5,237 bases of DNA from JACDBD01 sp050743385 (lineage in GTDB: Bacteria; Actinomycetota; Acidimicrobiia; IMCC26256; JACDBD01), in the NCBI GenBank assembly GCA_050743385.1, contig JBOGFJ010000201.1, forward strand, positions 1-5,237, read 5' to 3'. The notes beneath the pieces are model-generated. The model did not search any database and was not told the origin of the DNA. It saw only the letters and a list, made by a program, of their open reading frames with translations. Positions 1 to 5,237 of this stretch are shown here, in pieces. The position numbers were made by a program, and so were the translations under genes. How positions within the stretch are numbered: the first letter of the stretch is position 1; the number at the start of each line of letters is the position of its first letter.

Positions 1-2038
1 GCTCCGCGACGCGCACGGCCCGCGCCCGGCGCTTCGCGAGGCGCTGCTGGCCCGCGATGGCGAGGATCCCGTCGGGGTTCTGGGCCAGGTTGATGGCGCC
101 GAGGCCGAAGAGAATGGGCGCGAAGTACTCGGAGCCGAGGGCGTTCCGCACATCGTCGGGGATCCACGTCCACGGCGCGTTCGAGTAGCCGGCCGCCGTG
201 CTGAGGAACTCCGCGAACAAGACGTAGACCAGACCGGCCAGGATCGCGCCGCCCGGCCGGCGGATCCCGAAGAGCACGGTGACCGCCAGCCAGATGAGGC
301 CGATCAGCGCAGGCGCGCTTCGGTTCGAGAACGGGCTGTTGACCGTGGCGAACATCGCGCCGCCGAGACCGGCGATCGCAGCCGAGACCGCGAAGAGCGA
401 GAGCTTCGCTCGAGCGGGCGAGATTCCCGACGTGCGCGCCGCGACCTCGGAGCTGCGCACCGCGAGCATCGCGCGCCCCGACGCTGATCGCTGGAGGTTG
501 TTGATGAACCATGCCACGAGCGCGCACAGCGCGAGGAGCAGCATCACCATCGTGCGGGGATCGCCGAAGTCGTAGCGTCCGAGCTGGGGCGGGTCGAGGA
601 AGTAACCCGTCGAGCCGTTGCCGATCTCGTCGAGCTGGAAGACGAGCAGGTCACCCACGAACGCGAGCGAGAGGGTCGCGAGGGCGAGCTCGAGCTGACC
701 GAGGCGGCGTACCGGCAAGGCGATGAGCAGCCCGACGCCGGCCGCGACCACCGCGGCCGCGAGCGCGGCGACGAGGAAGTTGGGACGGCCGTCGTTCGTG
801 AGGAGGGGGACATGCCAGGCGTAGCGGTGGTTCACCAGCCAGCCGGCGACGAAGCCGCCGGTCGTGACGAAGGTCGCCTGGGCGAGGCTGACCATCCCAC
901 CGAGCCCCGTCACCACGACGAACGACAGGAACACGAGCGACAGGACGAGCCCCGCCGCGAACTGGCTCGCCCAGAAGTCGTCGGCGACGAATTGCACGTA
1001 GAGCACGAGCAGTACCGCCGCCACCAACCACGGGACGCGGCGGCGCCACGCGGGAACCCCCACGCGGTGATCGGGCGGGGGCACGTCCGATTCCGCGACC
1101 GACCCGGCCGCCCGTCCCGTGACCTGCCCGAGCACGATGAGCGCCAGGAACGCGAGCACGTACGGGATCGAGGAGTTGAACCCGCTGACGTCGGTGAGGA
1201 AGTCGGGCGCGTACCCGAACATCAGGTTCTGAACGACGCCGAACAGCAGACCGGAGGCGAACGCGACGGGGATCGACCGGAACCGCGCCACGACGACCGC
1301 GACGATCGAGCCCAGCACCACGCTCGTGAACGAGAATTCGGCCAGCTCGAGGAACGGTGCCAGGAGCACCCCCGCCAGCCCGGCGAGCACCATCGTGAGC
1401 ACCCACGCGACCGCCGAGCTGCGGGCGGTGTCGATACCTCGCAGCCGGGCGAGATCGGGCCGGTCGACGCCGGCGCGCATGCCGAGCCCGACGCGCGTGT
1501 GGCGCAGCATGTACCAGAGGAGCGCGGCCGACACGGCCGCCGCCGCCAGCACCGCGATCTGGTTGGAGTTGATCGTCACGCCCTCGGTGACCCGCCACAC
1601 GTCGGGGGGAGTCGGGCCGAGTCCGGGCGGTCGGGCGACCTGCTGGGTCTCCGGGAGGGTCCAGTCGAAGATCTCGTTCCCCTGCTGGACGACCCACAGG
1701 GCGATCGCCGGCAGGGCGATGAGCAGCCCGATCGTGCCCATCACCCGCGCGTACACGGGGGCGCTCGCGAGGCGGCGCAGCAGCACCCGGTCGAGGAGCA
1801 GGCCGAGCAGCGGGGCGAACACCAGGATCGACACGATCGCTGCCGGCACGATCGGCCAGCCGCCGCCGTCAGGCGAATGGAGCTCGAAGTAGAGGAGCGC
1901 GGTGGTGAACGCGACGGCCCCGTGGGCGAAGTTGAAGATGCCCGACGTCTGGTAGGTCAGTACGAGGCCGGCGGCGACGATCGCGAAGATGCCACCCGAC
2001 ACGAACCCGCTGATGACGAGGGACAGGAACTTGGTCAC
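1..2038 (-). CDS. livHM: LivH-LivM fused permease of a branched-chain amino acid (HAAT)-type ABC importer, C-terminus cut by window edge
   Basis: One open frame of 679 codons holds both inner-membrane permease subunits that E. coli encodes separately as LivH and LivM; together they form the solute channel. The LivH half (about residues 1-305) shows the N-terminal LTYQTSGIFNFAHGA motif (27-41; LivH has a related INFAHG), and a later loop, RHTRVGLGMRA to GIDTARSSA (179-209), followed by LAGLAGVLLAP. A polar, Pro/Arg-rich linker (about 306-335) leads into the LivM half, with TGLGGMVSLAQATF (377-390) and VRSSEVAARTSGIS...KLSLFAVSAAIAGLGGAMFA (528-564). I checked reading phase at residues 36, about 288, 387 and about 656, and the frame is continuous across the junction with no stop. 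Many hydrophobic segments lie in both halves. The GTG start at 2038 has GGAG seven bases upstream and begins just before the first membrane segment. The frame is still open at base 1, after NPDGILAIAGQQ and a basic tail, so a short end or a further fused domain is possible. The fusion is clear; the substrate is unknown. Confidence 0.93.
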   Translation of the reverse strand, partial: MTKFLSLVISGFVSGGIFAIVAAGLVLTYQTSGIFNFAHGAVAFTTALLYFELHSPDGGGWPIVPAAIVSILVFAPLLGLLLDRVLLRRLASAPVYARVMGTIGLLIALPAIALWVVQQGNEIFDWTLPETQQVARPPGLGPTPPDVWRVTEGVTINSNQIAVLAAAAVSAALLWYMLRHTRVGLGMRAGVDRPDLARLRGIDTARSSAVAWVLTMVLAGLAGVLLAPFLELAEFSFTSVVLGSIVAVVVARFRSIPVAFASGLLFGVVQNLMFGYAPDFLTDVSGFNSSIPYVLAFLALIVLGQVTGRAAGSVAESDVPPPDHRVGVPAWRRRVPWLVAAVLLVLYVQFVADDFWASQFAAGLVLSLVFLSFVVVTGLGGMVSLAQATFVTTGGFVAGWLVNHRYAWHVPLLTNDGRPNFLVAALAAAVVAAGVGLLIALPVRRLGQLELALATLSLAFVGDLLVFQLDEIGNGSTGYFLDPPQLGRYDFGDPRTMVMLLLALCALVAWFINNLQRSASGRAMLAVRSSEVAARTSGISPARAKLSLFAVSAAIAGLGGAMFATVNSPFSNRSAPALIGLIWLAVTVLFGIRRPGGAILAGLVYVLFAEFLSTAAGYSNAPWTWIPDDVRNALGSEYFAPILFGLGAINLAQNPDGILAIAGQQRLAKRRARAVRVAE

Positions 2039-2070
2039 TCGCGCGCTCCGCCTTCCAGATCCCGGGGCGC

Positions 2071-2114
2071 GAGAAACGGGCGGGCGGGCGCTACGCCCGT
2101 CCCGCCCGCTTCTC
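2071..2114 (-). terminator. Strong intercistronic hairpin between binding-protein and permease genes (attenuator or mRNA-stabilising element)
   Basis: The hairpin starts about six bases after the binding-protein stop codon. On the plus strand, GAGAA at 2071-2075 pairs with TTCTC at 2110-2114, then after one mismatch 2077-2084 pairs with 2101-2108 (eight pairs), and after a one-base bulge at 2100, 2085-2089 pairs with 2095-2099 (five pairs). The loop is 2090-2094. In the minus-strand transcript the GC core is followed by UUUCUC, a poor U-tract, so it resembles a partial terminator more than an efficient one. In importer operons, hairpins after the binding-protein gene are known to raise its product relative to the membrane subunits (malE-malF in E. 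coli is the classic case). That role here is inferred from position. Confidence 0.6.
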
Positions 2115-2119
2115 CTGCG

Positions 2120-3343
2120 CTACAGCTTCTTGACCTTCCCGCACGTGAACGGCACTGCCGCGACGTAGTCTTCGCCCTCCGCCTGGACGAGCGAGCCGCA
2201 CGCCGAGCCCTGGTCGTGGGCCTTGGGCCACCGCGTGCGGGCAATCGTGTCCCGCACGCCGTAGCGGAAGCCGTCGTTGGCGACCTCCAGGAACTCCTCC
2301 TGGCTCGCGTCGGGGCCGGCCTCCTTCAGCACCTCGATGAAGAAGTCGGCCGACCAGTAGCCGGCGGCGAGGGACTGCACCAGCAGCTGATCGGGCCCGA
2401 ACTCCTCCTCCACGTCGTCGATCAGCTGCTGCACGTGCTCGTTCTCGGGCGCCGACTGGAACGGTGCCATCTGGATGTACACGGTCGAGCCCTCCGCCGT
2501 CGCGATGAGGCGGGGGTCGTACTGCACCGCGTTCGTCTGCACGCCCTCGTAGTTGAGCTCCCTCAGCTTCTCCGCCATGCCGAGCACGTTGCCACTCGAC
2601 GTCAGCAGGTTGATGATGTCGGGCGGCTCGCCGTCGTCCGACTCGAGCAGCTCGTTCGCGAACGGCGTGTAGTCGGACGGCGGCGCCGCCGGCGGCGCCG
2701 GCATGCTCGCCTCCGAGTACACCACGTCGATGCCCACGTCCTCGAACGACGCGCTCTGGGTCACGAGGCCGGAGCGGCCGAGGTCGTTGTCCTCGGAGAT
2801 GATCGCAGCCGTCTTGCCCTCGATGTCGCCATCGAAGAGATCGCGCAGCAGCACGCCCCACGCGTTGCTGTACCGCTCCGGGTCGTCGGGCGTCAGGCAA
2901 CCGCCGGTGAACCCGAAGGCAACGGTCTTTCCGCACCACTCGGGCCCGATCGCCCACCCGAACACGGGCACGCCCTCGCGCTCCGCCAGCTCGATGCCCG
3001 TCGGGAACGGCGACATCATCGGCACGATCGCGAACACGTCCTCCTGCTGGATGAGCCGCTGCGTGGCGTCGGCGTTCTCGGTGGGATCGCTGTTGTCCTC
3101 CTCGAACCCGACGAACTCGAGCTGAGCGTCGCCCGGCAGCTCCCCGTCGCGGTTCGCACGCGCGATCCGTGCCTGCACGCCCCTGGCCGAGTCCCCGTAG
3201 AACGCGCCGTAGCCGACACCGCCGATCCTGATGGTCTCGCCGCCGCCGGCGCGCTCCGGCGCGTCGGCGACCGCCGCACCCGCGGCCGCGACCGATCCCA
3301 TCACGCATGCGGCCACCACCGCTCCCCACCGCTTCAGTCTCAC
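2120..3343 (-). CDS. Secreted solute-binding protein, type 1 periplasmic-binding fold (LivJ/LivK-like, Peripla_BP_6-type)
   Basis: This 407-residue protein should capture the solute outside the membrane and deliver it to the LivHM permease. The start is GTG at 3343: it has an AAGGGGGG ribosome binding site seven bases upstream and begins directly with a signal peptide (RLKRW, then a hydrophobic stretch about residues 7-26, likely signal peptidase I site AAVA/DA at 26/27). An in-frame ATG at 3484 would add 47 residues of unrelated, Arg/Ser-rich sequence overlapping the ATPase gene, so it is rejected. The mature part opens with ETIRIGGVGYGAFYGDSARGV (36-56), then GFEEDNSDPTENADATQRLI (79-98), PMMSPFPTGIELAEREGVPVFGW (108-130), KTAAIISEDNDLGRSGL (177-193) and DYTPFANELL (224-233), matching the order of the fold's N-lobe, hinge and C-lobe strands. 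Five cysteines (13, 137, 149, 382, 401) leave four in the mature chain, possibly two disulfides. A usual lipobox is missing: VAAC at 10-13 lies too early in the hydrophobic core. Fold assignment is strong; ligand unknown. Confidence 0.93.
   Translation of the reverse strand: MRLKRWGAVVAACVMGSVAAAGAAVADAPERAGGGETIRIGGVGYGAFYGDSARGVQARIARANRDGELPGDAQLEFVGFEEDNSDPTENADATQRLIQQEDVFAIVPMMSPFPTGIELAEREGVPVFGWAIGPEWCGKTVAFGFTGGCLTPDDPERYSNAWGVLLRDLFDGDIEGKTAAIISEDNDLGRSGLVTQSASFEDVGIDVVYSEASMPAPPAAPPSDYTPFANELLESDDGEPPDIINLLTSSGNVLGMAEKLRELNYEGVQTNAVQYDPRLIATAEGSTVYIQMAPFQSAPENEHVQQLIDDVEEEFGPDQLLVQSLAAGYWSADFFIEVLKEAGPDASQEEFLEVANDGFRYGVRDTIARTRWPKAHDQGSACGSLVQAEGEDYVAAVPFTCGKVKKL
2681..2700. repeat. 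Perfect 20-bp GC palindrome inside the binding-protein gene
   Basis: CGGCGCCGCC is followed directly by its own reverse complement GGCGGCGCCG. It encodes most of the Pro/Ala run PAPPAAPP (residues 215-222) in the loop before DYTPFANELL. Low-complexity Pro/Ala codons in a GC-rich genome can give such a palindrome without selection, so I treat it as a sequence curiosity that could form a cruciform or hairpin and not as a control site. Confidence 0.5.
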
Positions 3344-3350
3344 GTTGATT

Positions 3351-3358
3351 CCCCCCTT
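3351..3358 (-). promoter_or_regulatory. Ribosome binding site fixing the GTG start of the binding protein
   Basis: On the minus strand AAGGGGGG lies seven bases before GTG at 3343. It supports the start that places the signal peptide at the N-terminus and rules against the longer in-frame ATG at 3484. Confidence 0.75.
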
Positions 3359-3383
3359 GGTCGACGCTTGCGCTTGCTCCGGA

Positions 3384-4205
3384 TCATGCCTCGCCGAGGT
3401 ACGCCGTGCGCACGGCGGCGTTCGACTGGATCTCCTCGGGCCTCCCGACCGCGAGCACGCGTCCGAGATCGAGGACGACGACACGGTCGCACAGACCCAT
3501 CACGAACCCGACGTCGTGCTCGACGACGAACACCGCGCACGACTGCTCGCGTCCGATGGCGCGGATGCGGTCGCGCAAACGCGCGACCTCCCGCTCCTCG
3601 AGGCCCGACGTCGGCTCGTCGAGGAGGAGCACCCGCGGCGGATCGACGAGCGCCCGCGCCACCTCGACCATGCGGCCGGTGCCGATCGGCAGCGAGCCTG
3701 CGGGTTCGTGGGCGACGGGCGTGAGGCCGCAGAATTCGAGTACCTCACCGGCGCGTACACGGCGTTCGCGCTCGTGGCGCCGGCGCGTCGGCGACGCCAC
3801 CAGGTCGGCGAGGAGCCCACCGCCACCGCCCTCCCACTCGAGGGCGGCCAGCACGTTGTCGGCCGCCGAGAGCCACCCGAAGGTCTGGACGCGCTGGAAC
3901 GTCCGCCGCAACCCCGCGCGTGCGCGACGGACCGCCGACCACGACGTGGCTTCGCGCCCGTCGAGCAGCACGCGCCCGCCGTCGGGCGCGCGGACCCCCG
4001 AGATCACGTCGAAGAGGGTGGTCTTCCCTGCGCCGTTGGGACCGATGAGGCCGCACACCTCGCCGGGATCGACCGTGATGCTGACATCGTCGAGCGCGGT
4101 GATGCCGCCGAAGCGGACGGTGACGTCTTCGAGCGCGAGCGCCGGGCGGTCGACGACGAGGGGACCCGACGTTGTCGTGTCGCCGTCGAGCACGCCGTCT
4201 GTCAC
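3384..4205 (-). CDS. livG: LivG-like ATP-binding subunit of the HAAT-type ABC importer
   Basis: This 273-residue ATPase sits on the cytoplasmic face and drives uptake through the LivHM permease. Its nucleotide-binding motifs appear in order: LEDVTVRFGGITALDDVS (25-42), Walker A GPNGAGKT (55-62), Q-loop Gln104 in RRTFQRVQTF, the ABC signature region LPIGTGRM (172-179), Walker B VLLLDEP with Asp196 and catalytic Glu197, D-loop SGLE (200-203) and H-loop His230 in VVEHDV. The signature departs from LSGGQ; LivG proteins already diverge here (L-x-Y-G-x-Q-R-R types), so activity is still expected. The roughly 20-residue N-terminal extension (Thr/Asp-rich) and a loop WEGGGGGLL (124-132) are additions of unclear meaning. 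The start is GTG at 4205 with GGGGGG six bases upstream; ends TGA at 3384-3386, 40 bp before the binding-protein gene, suggesting co-transcription. It is probably one half of a LivG/LivF pair. LivG is preferred over LivF because of the RRTFQ Q-loop region, and the confidence in that choice is moderate. Confidence 0.93.
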   Translation of the reverse strand: MTDGVLDGDTTTSGPLVVDRPALALEDVTVRFGGITALDDVSITVDPGEVCGLIGPNGAGKTTLFDVISGVRAPDGGRVLLDGREATSWSAVRRARAGLRRTFQRVQTFGWLSAADNVLAALEWEGGGGGLLADLVASPTRRRHERERRVRAGEVLEFCGLTPVAHEPAGSLPIGTGRMVEVARALVDPPRVLLLDEPTSGLEEREVARLRDRIRAIGREQSCAVFVVEHDVGFVMGLCDRVVVLDLGRVLAVGRPEEIQSNAAVRTAYLGEA

Positions 4206-4209
4206 CCGC

Positions 4210-4217
4210 TTCCCCCC
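4210..4217 (-). promoter_or_regulatory. Ribosome binding site of the ATPase gene
   Basis: On the minus strand GGGGGGAA precedes the GTG start at 4205, with six bases between the last G of the run and the start codon. The same poly-G style is seen before the binding-protein gene, which supports both starts. Confidence 0.6.
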
Positions 4218-4228
4218 GCCGCCTCGTT

Positions 4229-4242
4229 GTGCAATATTGCAC
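4229..4242. promoter_or_regulatory. Perfect 14-bp palindrome, candidate operator for the divergent IclR-family regulator
   Basis: GTGCAATATTGCAC is a perfect dyad in the 94-bp spacer between the divergent ATPase and regulator genes. Its AT-rich core stands out from the GC-rich surroundings. IclR-family dimers and tetramers bind short palindromes in front of their own and neighbouring genes, so position and symmetry both fit. I do not know a published consensus identical to this one, so the pairing with this regulator is inferred. It lies 24 bp upstream of the ATPase start codon, where binding could block transcription of the importer operon. Confidence 0.65.
4230..4241. promoter_or_regulatory. 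Possible overlapping divergent extended -10 elements within the palindrome
   Basis: Because TGCAATATTGCA is symmetric, each strand reads TGC followed by AATATT, which has the TGn of an extended -10 box and four of six matches to TATAAT, including the conserved second A and final T. Start points would fall near 4226 for the importer operon (about a 20-base leader containing its ribosome binding site) and near 4245 for the regulator (about 55 bases). No good -35 box is at the right distance for either. An alternative importer promoter is TTGACT (4293-4288, minus) with a 17-base spacer to AAGCAT (4270-4265), whose -10 is weak; it would place the palindrome just downstream of the start point. Both are inferences. 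Confidence 0.3.
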
Positions 4243-4249
4243 CGCGATG

Positions 4250-4255
4250 TTGCAA
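4250..4255. promoter_or_regulatory. Second TTGCAA half-site beside the operator palindrome
   Basis: TTGCAA repeats the half-site core of the 14-bp palindrome: TTGCA occurs at 4237-4241 and again at 4250-4254, 13 bp apart on the same strand, and TGCAA occurs at 4230-4234. IclR-type regulators often bind as tetramers across more than one dyad, so this may be a weaker second contact site. It is only six bases long and could be chance. Confidence 0.35.
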
Positions 4256-4299
4256 GTAAGCAGGATGCTTTCCGAACGAGCGGCCCGAGTCAAGATCTG

Positions 4300-5237
4300 A
4301 TGGAGCGTCAGTCGCCACCGACCCAACGGGTGACCCGCCTGCTCGACCTGCTCGCCGCCCACCCCCGCCAGGGTCTGGCCCTCTCCGAGCTCGCCCGCCG
4401 CCTCGACATGAGCAAGGCGACCTGCCTCGGCATCGCCGGCGCGCTCACCAGGGCGGGGTACCTCCTGCGCGACGAGTCGACCAAGACCTACACGCTCGGC
4501 CCCGCGCTCCTGGCGCTCGGTCGGGCGGCGTCCGATGCGTACACGTCGCTCGCGTATGCCCGGCCCGAGATCCGCCGCCTCAACGAGGAGCTCGGTCTCG
4601 CCACCACCGTGTCCGCGATGGCGGGTGACGACATCGTCGTCCTCGATCGAACGGGGCCGTACGGTGACCTCGACCGGATGGTGCAGGTGGGGCAGCGCTA
4701 TCCGTACGCGCCACCGAGTGGGTGCGTGATGGCGGCGTGGCTGAGCGACGAGGAGATCGAGAGCTGGCTCGCGGACTACCCGCTCGTCCCGATGGACGCG
4801 AGCATGGACGCCCTGCGCGGCCTCGTCGACTCGTGCCGTGAGGTCGGGTACTTCGTCGAGCAGATGAGCGACATCTCGCTCGGCGCGCTGACGGTGCTGG
4901 CGGGATTCGACGGCCACGACCTGCCCGATCCCGCCGCACGCGCGCTGCGGAACATGGTGTCCGACCTCGCCGACCGCCATCATCTCGCCTCCGACCTGAG
5001 CCGCGGTGGCCGGTACGCGGTCACGTTCGTGGCCGCTCCCAGCTTCGACGCCGACAGCCGCCCCGATCTGCTGCTCGGGCTGCTGGTGTTCCGCGAAGAC
5101 GTGTCCTTCCGGGAAGTCCAGCGTTACGGCGCCGCGGTGCGCGAGGCAGCGGGGCGCGTCACCGAGGCGGCGGGGGGCCGCAACCCGTGGCGCGGCCGGG
5201 CGCAGCCGCCGCGCTGTCGCGTCGCGCTTCCGGTGGG
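4300..5237 (+). CDS. IclR-family transcriptional regulator, open at the right edge
   Basis: At least 312 residues are present. The N-terminal winged helix-turn-helix covers about residues 8-75: TQRVTRLLDLLAAHP, then LALSELARRLDMSKATCLGI with the recognition helix near 37-50, then GYLLRD and the wing ending TYTLGPALLALGRAA. The C-terminal ligand-sensing domain follows: ARPEIRRLNEELGLATTVSAMAGDDIVVLDRTG (87-119), APPSGCVMAAWLSDEEIE (137-154) at the position where relatives usually have the P-x-x-x-S/T-A-x-G-K segment, and VAAPSFDADSR (244-254) through LLVFREDVSFREVQRYGAAVREAAGRVTEAAGG. The protein is divergently paired with the importer operon and so probably senses the imported solute or a product of it. 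The start is ATG at 4300, the only ATG or GTG in frame between the palindrome and the helix-turn-helix; the ribosome binding site is weak. Family members end soon after the residue-291 region (AGG), so the basic, Pro-rich tail from about 295 (WRGRAQPPRCR) is an extension whose stop is beyond the window. Whether it represses or activates cannot be read. Confidence 0.92.
   Translation, partial: MERQSPPTQRVTRLLDLLAAHPRQGLALSELARRLDMSKATCLGIAGALTRAGYLLRDESTKTYTLGPALLALGRAASDAYTSLAYARPEIRRLNEELGLATTVSAMAGDDIVVLDRTGPYGDLDRMVQVGQRYPYAPPSGCVMAAWLSDEEIESWLADYPLVPMDASMDALRGLVDSCREVGYFVEQMSDISLGALTVLAGFDGHDLPDPAARALRNMVSDLADRHHLASDLSRGGRYAVTFVAAPSFDADSRPDLLLGLLVFREDVSFREVQRYGAAVREAAGRVTEAAGGRNPWRGRAQPPRCRVALPV

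Noticed and set aside
651..1697. A 348-codon minus-strand frame inside the permease gene
   Set aside because: It is Arg/Pro/Gly-rich with no hydrophobic segments, and is a shifted reading of the permease, whose own frame is continuous through the whole region.
2091..3329. A 412-codon minus-strand frame overlapping the binding protein out of frame
   Set aside because: The product is a Gly/Arg-rich composition artefact; the alternative frame gives a signal peptide and the complete type 1 binding-protein fold.
3361..3383. Repeated GCAAGC units on the minus strand in the ATPase to binding-protein gap
   Set aside because: Only two short copies with no dyad or U-tract; there is not enough to call a regulatory site.
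3344..3484. A longer binding-protein start (ATG at 3484)
   Set aside because: It would overlap the ATPase coding end by about 100 bases, add a Ser/Arg-rich stretch before the signal peptide, and ignore the strong ribosome binding site at 3351-3358.
812..3724. A 970-codon open frame on the plus strand running antisense to the permease, binding-protein and part of the ATPase genes
   Set aside because: The predicted product is an Arg/His/Asp/Glu-rich low-complexity chain with no recognisable domain or membrane segment. It lies opposite three well-supported genes; long antisense frames without stops are expected from their GC-rich third positions.
3231..4259. A 342-codon plus-strand frame antisense to the ATPase gene
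   Set aside because: It has no domain signs and overlaps an ATPase with every expected motif on the other strand.
3745..4983. A 412-codon minus-strand frame antisense to the IclR-family gene and running into the ATPase gene
   Set aside because: It crosses the divergent promoter region and has shadow-type composition, while the plus-strand frame gives a full IclR-family protein.

Overview
The window looks like the chromosome of a high-GC, probably actinobacterial organism. The evidence is strong G/C bias at codon third positions, several GTG starts, G-rich ribosome binding sites, and an ABC-importer arrangement common in soil and marine Actinomycetota. An Acidimicrobiia-type host would fit, but that is a guess from style, not from a marker gene. 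Every base except three short spacers is assigned to one of four genes, and two of these run off the window edges.

Three minus-strand genes form one transcription unit for an importer of the branched-chain amino acid (HAAT) type, read from right to left. The first is a LivG-like ATPase (4205 to 3384). After a 40-bp gap comes a secreted type 1 periplasmic-binding-fold solute-binding protein (GTG start at 3343, stop at 2120). After an 81-bp gap that is largely one strong hairpin comes a LivH-LivM permease fusion (GTG start at 2038), which is still open at base 1. The second ATPase (LivF) expected for this family is not in the window. It may lie beyond the left edge, either as its own gene or fused to the permease tail.

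On the plus strand, divergent from the ATPase gene and separated from it by 94 bp, is an IclR-family regulator (ATG at 4300). It is essentially complete but has no stop before the right edge. The spacer holds a perfect 14-bp AT-centred palindrome plus a further TTGCAA half-site. The likely logic is that the IclR-type protein binds this site, represses or activates the importer operon and perhaps itself, and responds to the imported solute or a catabolite of it. The solute cannot be read from the sequence. Family precedent allows branched-chain amino acids, amides, urea, or aromatic or other carboxylic acids.

I found no mobile element, CRISPR array, RNA gene or clearly new system. The points most worth a second look are the permease fusion, the intercistronic hairpin after the binding-protein gene, the palindromic operator that may overlap both promoters, and the apparent absence of a normal lipoprotein anchor on the binding protein.
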